The notes: generated by a model from the sequence alone, not told the origin. DNA of 64,000 nt from Enterococcus sp. DIV0212c (GCF_017377505.1 NZ_JAFREN010000033.1:25048-89047), one strand, 5' to 3'; shown: positions 18,542 to 27,868, counted from the first letter of the stretch. Numbers and translations are program-made.

Positions 18542-19451
18542 TAGTCATCAGCTCCTTCAAAACATTGATGGAACGTATATTCTGCTCTTCAAACAAAATA
18601 TTATTAAACGTTGAACATGTTGTGCAACAGCTTTGAATTCTATTCGTATTAAAGGAATATTCGTAATTATTCATATTAAAATGAACGATATTTCCTAATA
18701 GAGAGGACTGACCATAAACACTAACATTGTCAATTTCTTTTCTTACTATAGATAAAGCAAAAAGTATTTCAGCTATTGATACACTCACTTCTGTCTGTTC
18801 CATATAATCTTCTGCACAACCTTCAAAATGAGTCATCAGTTGTTGTTCTAAACATTCGTAGCAACCTGTTTCACCATGTTCAATACAAGTGATAAACACA
18901 TTTTCATTATCGAAAAATGCAATCGTATTGATTGTCTCCGTTTGTTTCATTAACTTGTTAAATCCACGTAAAAGAGATAAATTAGACATTTTTGTAATCA
19001 AATAAATCTGCCCAAAATTAGCAAGCATTTGCTTTTTTTGTTCAGAAAGAGCTGACAGCTTTAAAATATCTTTATCTTCCGTTAACAATTCAAGTTCCTT
19101 AAAGGATAGAAATTCAGAAGCTGGGACAATTTTATTTTCTACATTTAAATAAGCTTTTATCTCTTCAATTAAATCATCCTCAACAACAATCAAAGGTTGC
19201 ACATTCTGACCTTTAACAACTGTCAGAAAACCAAATTTAGTTAAAGTTTCAAAATCATCATACACAGAATCTTCCAATGAAACTGAAATATTGCTTTTTT
19301 GAGACAACTCCTGAAATGCTACTATAAATTCATTGGAGCTATCCTTTTTATTGATAACCAATTCATTTTTATGAATAACACCACGCTTTAACGTAATATC
19401 GATTTCATTTTCAATCACTTTTGTTCCTGTTCTAATCATATATGTTTTCAT
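18534..19451 (-). CDS. llsY: ThiF/E1-like cyclodehydratase partner (LlsY/SagC-like)
   Basis: About 305 aa from the ATG at 19451, chosen because AAAGGAATAAG precedes it and llsB ends seven bases earlier. It resembles SagC-type E1-like proteins that bind the precursor leader and present it to the YcaO enzyme. The N-terminal part (about 1-90) fits a winged-helix RiPP-recognition fold. Two Cys pairs, CYEC and CCTTC (near the end), fit the structural zinc site of this group. It sits between the dehydrogenase and YcaO genes. The sequence is divergent, and the call leans on context as well as the Cys motifs. Confidence 0.85.
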   Translation of the reverse strand: MKTYMIRTGTKVIENEIDITLKRGVIHKNELVINKKDSSNEFIVAFQELSQKSNISVSLEDSVYDDFETLTKFGFLTVVKGQNVQPLIVVEDDLIEEIKAYLNVENKIVPASEFLSFKELELLTEDKDILKLSALSEQKKQMLANFGQIYLITKMSNLSLLRGFNKLMKQTETINTIAFFDNENVFITCIEHGETGCYECLEQQLMTHFEGCAEDYMEQTEVSVSIAEILFALSIVRKEIDNVSVYGQSSLLGNIVHFNMNNYEYSFNTNRIQSCCTTCSTFNNILFEEQNIRSINVLKELMTSD

Positions 19452-19458
19452 GCTACTC

Positions 19459-20334
19459 TTATTCCTTTCCACAAATATTAGTAAATACAATGTGATCGTT
19501 CACTCCGTCTAAATACAACAACTTTTCTATAGTCGATTTATTGAAACCTGCAATTGGGCAACTAGTAAAATACATAGACTGACAAACCAAATCAAAATTA
19601 TGAGAAATCCCGCCAAGTTCTACAAGAGTGTTTAACAAAGCAAGTTCTCCATATTTCACAAAATTCTTGTTAATCGAATATTCAAAAAATACACAAAAAT
19701 TCATGTTGGCAATATCAATATTTTCTCCCACAAAAAAATTATTTGAATCAATTTTTTCAATATTCAATGGATACAAGCTATGAGAATAAGGCTGATATTT
19801 ATAAATTCCTTTTGAAATACCAGAAACGTGATTAACATATAGGTAAACATCGATTGGATATAAGCCACCTCCAGAAGAATAATATCTAGTGCTAGCTACC
19901 AAATCATCGTAGACAAGTTTACGGCTGCCAAGACCAAATGAAAATTTAACGATTGTAGAAAATGTGCCCTGATCCATCATTTCATATACAAATTTTCGAG
20001 TACTATGTCGCTGCTCAAGAACTTTAGAAAATTGAGTTTTAATTTTTTTTGCTACTTTAGTTAAATATATTGTATTTTCATCTAACAATTCCTCTGCTTC
20101 TTTGGCTTCATTGATCAAAGAAGCTAGATTAGATTCGTTATAAAACATAATACTTTTAAAATCATTTAAATTTTGCTTATTCATGTTCAACAAATAGCTC
20201 AACATTGACGAGGTTGTGTTACCAAACATCATTTGAGAATACATATGTTTATTATCATTATTTGATCGGTTTGTATCATCCTTTACCAATAATGTATGAA
20301 TATTAAAAAATCCTTTTTTCTCAAAATCAATCAT
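19459..20334 (-). CDS. llsB: FMN-dependent azoline dehydrogenase (LlsB/SagB-like)
   Basis: The 291-aa protein is a nitroreductase-fold SagB-type oxidase: RHSTRKF (about residues 107-113) and YSSGGGLYPIDVYLYV (about 155-170) are the FMN-binding signatures of this group. It oxidises azolines made by LlsY/LlsD to aromatic azoles. It overlaps llsX by four bases (ATGA) and is followed after seven bases by llsY. Confidence 0.92.
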   Translation of the reverse strand: MIDFEKKGFFNIHTLLVKDDTNRSNNDNKHMYSQMMFGNTTSSMLSYLLNMNKQNLNDFKSIMFYNESNLASLINEAKEAEELLDENTIYLTKVAKKIKTQFSKVLEQRHSTRKFVYEMMDQGTFSTIVKFSFGLGSRKLVYDDLVASTRYYSSGGGLYPIDVYLYVNHVSGISKGIYKYQPYSHSLYPLNIEKIDSNNFFVGENIDIANMNFCVFFEYSINKNFVKYGELALLNTLVELGGISHNFDLVCQSMYFTSCPIAGFNKSTIEKLLYLDGVNDHIVFTNICGKE

Positions 20335-20648
20335 TCTATTTTTTCCTTTCTTCGTCTATTTACTACAGCTAAAATAATTTCTGTTGCGATAGCCAATACC
20401 ATGGAAAAAATCAGACCAATAAACATCATATTGCTATTATTTGGCGTTCCTTTAAACTCTCCCCCAACTTTTTGAATGTCAAAAATAGAAAAACCGAAAA
20501 CGTCTACACTATATTCAGACAAAGATGTGCCTTTAATGTGACTATAGCCTGATCTAATCGCCATAAAACAAACAAAGACACCTACAACAATCCCTAAAAT
20601 AATGGATACGATGACACGATTGGTAGGATTATTAAACTTTTTTTTCAT
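20331..20648 (-). CDS. llsX: Small membrane protein in LlsX position
   Basis: A 105-aa protein with two membrane helices (about residues 13-32 and 72-95) and a 40-residue, mostly polar loop. It sits exactly between the permease and dehydrogenase genes, the place of LlsX in the listeriolysin S operon, and has a similar size. LlsX has no biochemical role I can name, though it is known as a component specific to listeriolysin-type clusters. It overlaps llsB by ATGA. The name rests mainly on position and size. Confidence 0.7.
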   Translation of the reverse strand: MKKKFNNPTNRVIVSIILGIVVGVFVCFMAIRSGYSHIKGTSLSEYSVDVFGFSIFDIQKVGGEFKGTPNNSNMMFIGLIFSMVLAIATEIILAVVNRRRKEKIE

Positions 20649-20706
20649 TTACTTAAACACTCCTCAACTAAATTGTTCCTTTTCCAACAAAAATACTTAT
20701 ACCCAA

Positions 20707-21450
20707 TTACTCTTTTTTCTTTTTATTCCACACAAACAGAAGAACTAAAATCATCGTTAATATAATACCAAACACTGTATTCAACACTAGAAAATCGTTA
20801 ACAAAAATTTCTTTTTCTATCCATATATTAAAAAAGTCATTCATCACATACTTCATAGGGATAAATTTACCGATTGCTTGAAACGACTCTGGAAGTTCTG
20901 AAAACGAAGAAAACGCTCCTGTTAAAATATAAGAACTAAACAGCAAAATCATCCCTACAGGCATTAGTATCCTTGTATTTTTCACAACTAATGCAATTAG
21001 CGCACCAAAAATCAGTAAAATTAAATTGCTGTACAAACACTGAATAATGTAAGCAATCAAATAGCCAACATGAGGAATATGTAATCCATACATCAAAAAC
21101 CCGAATAGGATATTAGCGATGATGCTTAAAGCTGTTAATAAAACATACGAACAAACATCAGAAAAAATCATATTTTGTGTGCTCAATCCAAAATATTCCA
21201 AACGTTTATAGCTTTGATTTTGGATGCTTTCACCTAACCATATAGGAAAACTGATTAATGAAATTGGCAACATTCCCATGCCTGTACTAATCAAAAAATA
21301 TTTATCTACAAAGTGATACCCATTTCCTATATCAAAATTTCCATAAGATGATACCATGGCAAACATCATAATCAGTGGAAACAGTAATGAAAAAAAGATC
21401 GATATTGGAATACGAAATTGTAATTTAATACTCGTCCATAAATACCTCAC
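20707..21450 (-). CDS. llsH: ABC-2 type permease (LlsH-like)
   Basis: A 247-aa membrane protein with about six helices and the layout of ABC-2 permeases (N-terminal helix, long loop, then a helix bundle). Its start touches the llsG stop (shared base at 21450), so the pair is translationally coupled. Together they should export the modified peptide, as LlsGH or SagGHI do. One permease rather than the two of streptolysin S (SagH and SagI) fits the listeriolysin arrangement. Confidence 0.85.
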   Translation of the reverse strand: MRYLWTSIKLQFRIPISIFFSLLFPLIMMFAMVSSYGNFDIGNGYHFVDKYFLISTGMGMLPISLISFPIWLGESIQNQSYKRLEYFGLSTQNMIFSDVCSYVLLTALSIIANILFGFLMYGLHIPHVGYLIAYIIQCLYSNLILLIFGALIALVVKNTRILMPVGMILLFSSYILTGAFSSFSELPESFQAIGKFIPMKYVMNDFFNIWIEKEIFVNDFLVLNTVFGIILTMILVLLFVWNKKKKE

Positions 21451-22340
21451 TATTTTGTCACCTCCAAAATAGATTGAGCAGATTTTTCTGTCGTTGCAAA
21501 GGCAACTAAGTAAGTTGTATAAATGTTTTGCTTGATCACATTATATGTAGCATTCTTTTCTCCCAAAATACTTTCCACATTACTTTGGAGTTCTTGATTA
21601 TGGCAAATAAACGCTGTACCGTCGCCAGTATCAGTCTGTGGAATTTTTCCCATTTCAACGTTGTCTAACTTAGCCAGCTCACTATAATCAACTCTAACTA
21701 CAGAATGATGAACAAACATAGCAAAATACTCTGTAATTGAACCGTAGAAAATCAGTTTTCCTTGTTTTAACATCAAAATTTTTGTCGCCCAATTTTCAAT
21801 TTCATCAAAATAATGAGTAACGTTCAAAACTGTTCCCTCTGTAGTTTTTTCTTTCATCATTGCTAATAGAGCAAGCCTTTTCTTATAATCTAATCCTGAA
21901 GTTAATTCGTCAAAAAAATAGATAGATTTTTGACTCTCCAACACTAAACTTAAGGTTAATCGTTGCTTCTCACCACCGGAGAGATCCTTGATATATTTCT
22001 TTTTTAAATCTTCCAATTCATATCTCTCTAAAAACTGTGACAATGATTCTTTTTTTAGAGGCAGAACTAGCTCCACCAGTTCATAAACCTTCATTAATTC
22101 ATTATATGAGTTCTCTTGAAAAACGATGCCACAATCCTTCTTCTGAAAATGTTTAATAATTTCCCCATCAAAACTAAATTCTCCCAAAATAGTATTTATT
22201 AGAGTCGTTTTACCTGCGCCATTTTCACCTAAAATTGCAATTTTATCTTTAGATAAAATTTGGATTTCTCTATCTATATCAAGAATCATCTTGTCGTTTT
22301 TTTTTACTTTCAAATTATTTATTGCTAAAATAGCATCCAT
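21450..22340 (-). CDS. llsG: ABC transporter ATPase (LlsG-like)
   Basis: About 296 aa from the ATG at 22340. The longer frame to 22475 is rejected because it runs back through the precursor gene. AGGA lies 11-12 bases upstream of 22340; ATG 22352 is an alternative. The protein has Walker A GENGAGKTT, signature LSGGEKQR, Walker B IYFFDELTSGLD and the switch histidine in VTHYFD, followed by a C-terminal extension of about 90 residues. It pairs with LlsH for export of the toxin. It is separated from llsA by an intrinsic terminator, so it is expressed at a lower level (inference). Confidence 0.88.
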   Translation of the reverse strand: MDAILAINNLKVKKNDKMILDIDREIQILSKDKIAILGENGAGKTTLINTILGEFSFDGEIIKHFQKKDCGIVFQENSYNELMKVYELVELVLPLKKESLSQFLERYELEDLKKKYIKDLSGGEKQRLTLSLVLESQKSIYFFDELTSGLDYKKRLALLAMMKEKTTEGTVLNVTHYFDEIENWATKILMLKQGKLIFYGSITEYFAMFVHHSVVRVDYSELAKLDNVEMGKIPQTDTGDGTAFICHNQELQSNVESILGEKNATYNVIKQNIYTTYLVAFATTEKSAQSILEVTK

Positions 22341-22358
22341 TTCTATACACATCCTAAG

Positions 22359-22384
22359 TAAAAAGGGGGACTTGAATCCCCTTT
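22359..22384 (-). terminator. Attenuating terminator just after llsA
   Basis: On the minus strand AAAGGGG-ATTCAAGT-CCCC is followed by CTTTTT. It begins nine bases after the llsA stop and precedes the transporter gene. Most transcripts would stop here, giving excess precursor over enzymes. Confidence 0.8.
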
Positions 22385-22392
22385 CATTTACC

Positions 22393-22542
22393 TTATTTTT
22401 TAGTTTCTGTAGCAGTTGATGCAGAACATGTACAGGTACATGTTGAACAAGAACATGAGCAACATCCAGCAGCATAGTTCATTGCTTCAGCTCCAACACC
22501 TGTGTTGCTATACCCGTTCATTGACTGAGACTTGATATTCAT
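22393..22542 (-). CDS. llsA: LAP toxin precursor peptide, listeriolysin S-type (LlsA-like)
   Basis: A 49-aa peptide. Residues 1-26 form a leader (starts MNIKSQSMNGYSNTG, ends NYAAG). Residues 27-40 are a core made almost only of Cys, Ser and Thr, with Cys at 27, 28, 30, 32, 35, 37 and 39, then a short ASTATETKK tail. Such a C/S/T core is the substrate for azole formation, and the leader closely resembles that of LlsA of Listeria. AGGAGGTG lies at ideal spacing before the ATG. The mature product should be an exported heterocycle-rich peptide, haemolytic or bacteriocin-like by analogy. It starts the operon, and a terminator follows. Confidence 0.93.
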   Translation of the reverse strand: MNIKSQSMNGYSNTGVGAEAMNYAAGCCSCSCSTCTCTCSASTATETKK

Positions 22543-22805
22543 AAAAACACCTCCTAATCATTTTCTTATTATTTTAATACAATATTAACGTAACATATTT
22601 TTCATCTCTTTTCAATATATTTTTTTTACTTATTATAAAATATAAATTCCTTTTAATTTTGTAGTCCAAAGCTATTAGCGATTCCTTTTAGACGAACCCG
22701 TTTGCTATTGAAATTGTTTATAAGTATGTAATTTTTATTCGTTTTTGTCCTATTCAGCTTAGTTACCGCTATCAAATTATTTATATCAAGTATATAAAAT
22801 AAAAA

Positions 22806-22842
22806 AGTTGAGTAAGTCCTGATACAGAACATACTCAACTTT
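22806..22842. repeat. Hairpin repeat copy 1 (GAGTAAGTCCTGA family)
   Basis: AAAAGTTGAGTA, a short loop containing AAGTCCTGATACAGAACA, and TACTCAACTTT form a terminator-like palindrome downstream of the decayed hydrolase. Closely related copies lie at 25466-25507 and 35474-35516. The rest of the 22543-22956 gap holds the AT-rich llsA promoter area (TTGAAA near 22612) and no convincing gene. Confidence 0.7.
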
Positions 22843-22956
22843 ATAACAATTAAATAGAGAGAGATTATTAGTTTATTTTTTCAAAAGTAATTCTCTTACA
22901 TATCTGTTCAATAAAATTCACTTCTCTAAAAACTGTGTAATTATTTTACTATTTTT

Positions 22957-23750
22957 TTAGATTGAATGTAGTGTAAATAGTGACCCTTCTAAAATCTTTA
23001 ACTCGGACTTTTGACTATCTTTTATCATATATTCATGGATGGGAACCCATTTATCATCTGGCTCAACATTTTCAGAGGCTAAAAAGTATAAAACTGGTAG
23101 TTGAACTGGATAAGTTAAGTTAGCTAGCTTATCAAAGTTCTCTTGCATTACTTCTCCTTCATTCAAAGTCGCTTTATTCCCAATATTTTTTAAGGAAATA
23201 TATTTAAACTGTTCAGTATCTTTTTTCGATAACTTAGGGGCATTCAAAAATGAAGGTTCTATATCTGAGAGTAGACGATAAATACCTGATTGACTCAATA
23301 ACTTAATTGCTCCACCTTGGTTATCATCTGCCTCACCTTGATTGGGCAAACTACTATCAATCCCAATAAAGCTTTTCACTTCATTGGGATACTCATTAAT
23401 ATAAGCAAGTGAATACACTATCATCACTTAACCCGTAGCCAAAGGGTTGCACCACCACGATCTGATATTTTTTTTGATAACTCATTCACCATAGGTTGAA
23501 AATCAAGTACCGGCGAACCCGTTAGATAACCGGGTAATAACACCATTGTTTCGTCACCAATCCCCTTCACTTGAACACGTAGTAATTTTTTATCTACTTT
23601 CACTTCTTGACCATAAGGGATGATTTTTTTCATTTCTTTTTTTAGTTGAATTTTATTATTTACGTAAATTCCGATAAAAACAAGAAGCACAACCACCAAT
23701 AAACTTCCGATTAAAATACCTAAAATCTTCAGTATTTTTTTCATATTCAT
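22957..23750 (-). pseudogene. Alpha/beta hydrolase, frameshifted and internally deleted
   Basis: Two frames together match the neighbouring intact hydrolase. The N-terminal part (23750 to about 23470) has a membrane anchor and LLPGYLTGSPVLDFQPM, like LLPGQGTASPYLDFKPM in the neighbour. After a run of eight A the frame shifts: VVVQPFGYGLS, matching the neighbour's VTIEPFGYGLS, is read in another frame. Then about 55 residues, including the expected GHSxxG nucleophile elbow, are missing, and homology resumes with SLAYINEYPNEVKSFIGIDSS in a third segment down to 22957. The product cannot be active. It looks like a tandem duplicate that has decayed. Confidence 0.85.
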
Positions 23751-23762
23751 TTCTCAACTCTG

Positions 23763-24719
23763 TCAGTTATTCAAAAAATTGGTTGTTTCTTTTACGATTG
23801 TTTCCATTTGCGTGTGGTGTAAATAATGGGCGCCTGGCAATTGAATCAATTTTCCTTTATTTAAACCTTTCACCTGATCTTGATGCATCTCAAGCCAATT
23901 TTTTTGATTCATATCATTATCTGCAACAAATAATAAAACCGGCATATTTTTTGGATAGGTTAAGCCACGAGAATCAGGGAAGCTATTGCTTAATTCTTGA
24001 AGTTCATCTTTCATCGCAGGACTACTCATGTTCTTCATCGTCAATAACTTAATCTGTTCAAAGCCAGGGTTATCTTGACTCACGCCTATACCTTTTTCTG
24101 GATTAACTTTGATTAACGCTCGAAAAACACCTGCTGTTTTTAAGAAGTCGAAGACTGACATATCAATGCCAGGCCAAGGTTGTTCTGGTGTGCTAGAATC
24201 AATTCCAATAAAGCCTTCCATTTCATTTGGGTAAACTTGCGCGTAATTCACCGCATAAAGCCCCGCAATCGAGTGTCCCATCAATGTGTATTTAGAAATG
24301 TTCAGTTCTTTCGCTACTTGGTGGATTTCTTCCACAATATTTTCCACGCTACGACGTCGATTCGTTTGGCTGCTTAAACCATAGCCAAATGGTTCAATCG
24401 TAACCACACGATACTCTTTCTTCAACTCATCGATCATCGGTTTAAAATCTAAATAAGGACTAGCTGTTCCTTGCCCTGGTAAAAGTAAAATCGTTTTCTT
24501 TCCTTCACCTTCATCGACAATGTTCATCTCACCATCAAAGACTTTTAATTTCTCACCATATGATTCAATTCGTGTTGCTTCACTTTTCAAACTTATCTGG
24601 TGAATCGTAAAAGTAATCACTAAGGACACAATTAGGATAGTGATTATACCTAAGATTACTTTGCCCAATCCTTTTAATAGTCTGACACCTAGTGATTTAG
24701 TTTTCAGTTGTTTGGTCAT
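23763..24719 (-). CDS. Membrane-anchored alpha/beta hydrolase
   Basis: This 318-aa protein has an N-terminal membrane helix (about residues 18-42) and then an alpha/beta-hydrolase fold with an oxyanion segment LLPGQGTAS, the nucleophile elbow MGHSIAG (Ser about 144), an acid in VADNDM and the catalytic His in PGAHYLHH. It should face the outside of the membrane. Its start overlaps the TetR gene by 23 bases, so the two form an operon. Substrate unknown; lipase, esterase and peptidase are all possible. Confidence 0.88.
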   Translation of the reverse strand: MTKQLKTKSLGVRLLKGLGKVILGIITILIVSLVITFTIHQISLKSEATRIESYGEKLKVFDGEMNIVDEGEGKKTILLLPGQGTASPYLDFKPMIDELKKEYRVVTIEPFGYGLSSQTNRRRSVENIVEEIHQVAKELNISKYTLMGHSIAGLYAVNYAQVYPNEMEGFIGIDSSTPEQPWPGIDMSVFDFLKTAGVFRALIKVNPEKGIGVSQDNPGFEQIKLLTMKNMSSPAMKDELQELSNSFPDSRGLTYPKNMPVLLFVADNDMNQKNWLEMHQDQVKGLNKGKLIQLPGAHYLHHTQMETIVKETTNFLNN

Positions 24720-25365
24720 TTAGTTCTGCCGCCTTTATCATAATTTGTTGGTCAAGTTGCTCTAAAAAAACATCACTGATAATTGGCATTCCACTATTTT
24801 CAAGCATTGTTTTGGCAGCCATTAATTTTTCAAAAAAGGTCTCTACTGTATTTGGAAACAAGGCTTGAATAAACCATGTACTTAAAATCAAGATCGCTAA
24901 TTCAGCCATTTGTTTCGGTTGATCAACTGTGGCTGATCCATCGCTGTTTCCTTCGATCAAACAGGTTTCTACTAATGGTGCCATAATTTCATTCGTCGTC
25001 CGAATATACATTGAAAAGAATTTAGGATTATCTAATAACGTAAAGCTAAGGATTCGAGATTGACTGGCCTCGCTATTGAACATTCCTTCAAATAACAAAG
25101 CCTGAATTTTCTCTAATCCATTTAAATTATCTTTTTCCATAATTGCTGTTAAGGCAGCTTCATTGGGAATAAATCGTCTGACAACGGCATCTATGATCTC
25201 ATCTTTAGATGCATAGTGGTGATAAACAGCTCCTTTAGTTAAACCGTCTAAACCTTTGACGATATCGGAAATGGACGTTTTTTCGTAACCTTTTTCTATA
25301 AATAGTTCTGTTGAAACATCTAGAATTAATGATTTAGCTTCCTCTGCTGTATATTTTTTTGCCAT
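24697..25365 (-). CDS. TetR-family regulator
   Basis: A 222-aa protein with an N-terminal TetR helix-turn-helix (about residues 8-60: LFIEKGYEKTSISDIVKGL, LTKGAVYHHYASKDEI) and a helical ligand-binding C-terminus. It heads the operon with the hydrolase and probably represses it. AAACAT-N9-ATGTTT (25385-25405), 20 bases before the start, is a candidate operator. The ATG has an AAAGGAGAG site. Confidence 0.92.
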   Translation of the reverse strand: MAKKYTAEEAKSLILDVSTELFIEKGYEKTSISDIVKGLDGLTKGAVYHHYASKDEIIDAVVRRFIPNEAALTAIMEKDNLNGLEKIQALLFEGMFNSEASQSRILSFTLLDNPKFFSMYIRTTNEIMAPLVETCLIEGNSDGSATVDQPKQMAELAILILSTWFIQALFPNTVETFFEKLMAAKTMLENSGMPIISDVFLEQLDQQIMIKAAELNDQTTEN

Positions 25366-25384
25366 CTAATCTCTCCTTTCTCAA

Positions 25385-25405
25385 AAACATTCAATCGGTA
25401 TGTTT
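25385..25405. promoter_or_regulatory. Candidate TetR operator
   Basis: AAACAT and ATGTTT arms flank TCAATCGGT. The site lies directly upstream of the TetR gene and includes the CGGTATG-like core common in TetR operators. Confidence 0.5.
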
Positions 25406-25465
25406 TTATCATACGCTTTTTTTGAGGAATGTCAAATTATATTTTCATTGTTTTAGTTAATAAGA

Positions 25466-25507
25466 AAAAGCTGAGTAGGTTCTGTTTTAGAACATTACTC
25501 AACTTTT
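25466..25507. repeat. Hairpin repeat copy 2, terminator of the FtsX-type operon
   Basis: AAAAGCTGAGTA, GGTTCTGTTTTAGAACAT and TACTCAACTTTT form a terminator-like stem about 50 bases after the permease stop. It is related to 22806-22842 and 35474-35516. Confidence 0.7.
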
Positions 25508-25558
25508 AATTACTTAAATAGTTTCTATTTATTGAATTGTCATCAAATCAAAGATATA

Positions 25559-27868
25559 TCATTCAACACTTTTAAGTGCTTCAGTCATTTTAATCTTATT
25601 GATTTTTTGATTGGAGAGATAATTAACAATAATGATTAAAACGATCGTAAAAATAATCGTAATCAAATAACTCTGTCGATCAATAACGGGTCTGAAATAA
25701 AGCTCATCACCCATTCCTGCATTAGAAAAGATCTTTTCATGAATTTTAATCCCAAAAGGTATCCCTATAATGATACCGCAAAGAGATAAAATAATGTTTT
25801 CAGTTGAAAGAATCTTTTTAAGTTCAGAAAATCTAAAACCTAGAACAGACAAAGTCGCCATATCACGTTCTCTATCTGAAAAATTCAACGTGCCTAAATT
25901 ATATAAAACAACAGTCAACAACAGACTAGCAGACACTATCAATAAAATTGACATCGAAAGGGTACTTCCCATGCTAGCTAAAAAGTCACTTTCTTGTTTT
26001 TCTGTTAAGACAATTTTTTTCATTTCATCATTTGAGAATATTGCTTTTAGGTTTTTACCCAAGAAACTTGTTGGCACAAATACTTGATTGGCTTTCTCCC
26101 ATGCAGATTTTGTTAAATAGAAGCCTTGTCCTATACTTAATTCTGCAATATCAGTCACCTTTAGTTTCACTAAATCTCCCGCAGCATTTCTAAACTGAAT
26201 AGCATCTCCTTTATTTAAAGAAAAAATTTCAGCTGTTTTCTTTGTAATTAGCAAACGATCCTCTGATAATTTTACTTGTTTATCATCGTTATAAAACTTT
26301 ATATACGAACTATTATCCTCTATAACGTGAATCAAACCACTCTTATTTTTACTATTGGATAGAATAAAGTATGGTCGTTCTTCAAGTCCTTCTACCTCTT
26401 TATTATTTCGAGTTTTATCATACAGTTCGCTTGAATCCAAGTCGCTTGCTACATAGGCCTTTTCTTCGTATAAGTATGATTTCTCGTAAACCGAACTAGC
26501 CACATGATTGATCGTGTCTCTAATTCCCAAAGCAGATAGCAAAAGACTCGTACAACCAACCACACCTATGATTGTCATTGACATTCTAATTTTACTTCTA
26601 AACATTTGTCGCAACGTTAACTTTTGAGACGTTTTTAGTCCATTCCAAAAAGGTTTGATTCTTTCCAACAAAATATTATAACCTTTGGTGGTGCTTTTTT
26701 CTCTTAAAAGAGAAGCTGGTGACTCTTTCTCAACGTTATAAAAAACAATCAACGTGGCAACGCATGTACTAAATACGGATAACGCAGAAATTATCGCCAC
26801 TTGGTAGCCATTGATGACAATTTCAGGATGATCAAAAATAAATAACTCATTAAAAAATCGCCAGATATAATTAGGAATGACCTTCCAACCAATTAAAACG
26901 CCGAAAAACACGCCAATAACACTCACCCATATACCATAAAATAAATAATGCGTAATGATTTTAAAACTACTGTAACCTAATGCTTTCATCGTTCCAATGA
27001 TCGCTCGTTCCTTATTGATTAGACGATACATTGTTGTAAAGCTCATTAGGATAACAATCGCAAAAAAGATAATTGGAAACAAGTTGCCTATTGATTGATA
27101 TTGTTGCACCTTTTGACTAGTGGCTAAATCATTCAATGTCTCTTTAGACTCGAGAATACTAATAATTTCCTGTTCGTATTTCTCTTCAATTTCTTTTTTG
27201 ACTGTTTCGAGTCCTTTTCCCTCTGCTACTTTTATGACGAGTTTATTCGTCATTACACTATTTTGTGTAAAATATTCCGTGTCTTTTTTATTCATGTAAA
27301 TAAAACCGTAATCCTCGTGATTTGGTACCACGGTCGTTGAGTCTGGCGTAATATAAATATAAGAAGAACTTACAGCCAATCCACTGATCGTAACCTCTTT
27401 TTCAAGTGAATTTATTTGAATCGTAAGTCTGTCACCAACATTTATATGATTTGCTTCAGCATAACTTTTATCGATAACAACTGTATTCTGTTTGTCTAAA
27501 TCTTTTCCTTTAATAATCGTATACTGATTGAGTTTAGCTTCTTGATCAACACCGTTAATTAGAACTTCTTTGCCGTCACTACCTGTAATTGCTCCTTCTA
27601 TTAGAAATTTTTCTTCGAGCTGCTTAATGTTTTCTGACTCACTAAGCTCTGAAAAATCTTTGTTGGTTGGATTGATCAATACTTCAATATCCGCTTTATT
27701 TTCTTTACGATAGTTCGTTTCAACATAATCATTTAAACTTCTCCAAGTACTGTCGATTCCTATATAAATCGCTACACCTAAAATCAACATCAATGCAATT
27801 GATAAAAGTTGGATACTGTTCTTTTTAAAACTACGAAGAAACATTTTTTTCAAAGAAGACATTACCAT
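25559..27868 (-). CDS. FtsX/MacB-type ABC permease
   Basis: The 769-aa protein has an N-terminal helix, a large extracellular domain (about residues 40-245), three helices (about 260-380), a second extracellular domain (about 450-640) and three more helices at the C-terminus (about 645-760). This is the two-FtsX-domain layout of Gram-positive peptide-sensing or peptide-exporting permeases. It overlaps the ATPase gene by seven bases. No two-component genes flank it, so its ligand cannot be inferred. Confidence 0.9.
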   Translation of the reverse strand: MVMSSLKKMFLRSFKKNSIQLLSIALMLILGVAIYIGIDSTWRSLNDYVETNYRKENKADIEVLINPTNKDFSELSESENIKQLEEKFLIEGAITGSDGKEVLINGVDQEAKLNQYTIIKGKDLDKQNTVVIDKSYAEANHINVGDRLTIQINSLEKEVTISGLAVSSSYIYITPDSTTVVPNHEDYGFIYMNKKDTEYFTQNSVMTNKLVIKVAEGKGLETVKKEIEEKYEQEIISILESKETLNDLATSQKVQQYQSIGNLFPIIFFAIVILMSFTTMYRLINKERAIIGTMKALGYSSFKIITHYLFYGIWVSVIGVFFGVLIGWKVIPNYIWRFFNELFIFDHPEIVINGYQVAIISALSVFSTCVATLIVFYNVEKESPASLLREKSTTKGYNILLERIKPFWNGLKTSQKLTLRQMFRSKIRMSMTIIGVVGCTSLLLSALGIRDTINHVASSVYEKSYLYEEKAYVASDLDSSELYDKTRNNKEVEGLEERPYFILSNSKNKSGLIHVIEDNSSYIKFYNDDKQVKLSEDRLLITKKTAEIFSLNKGDAIQFRNAAGDLVKLKVTDIAELSIGQGFYLTKSAWEKANQVFVPTSFLGKNLKAIFSNDEMKKIVLTEKQESDFLASMGSTLSMSILLIVSASLLLTVVLYNLGTLNFSDRERDMATLSVLGFRFSELKKILSTENIILSLCGIIIGIPFGIKIHEKIFSNAGMGDELYFRPVIDRQSYLITIIFTIVLIIIVNYLSNQKINKIKMTEALKSVE

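Noticed and set aside
22341..22475. N-terminal extension of the lls ATPase
   Set aside because: It is the llsA precursor gene and its terminator read in another frame.
16204..22542. Classification as a streptolysin S (sagA-I) operon
   Set aside because: Gene order, single permease and the X gene fit listeriolysin S better.
22653..22838. 61-codon minus-strand frame upstream of llsA
   Set aside because: It starts inside a repeated hairpin, is very AT-rich, has no ribosome site and no family resemblance.
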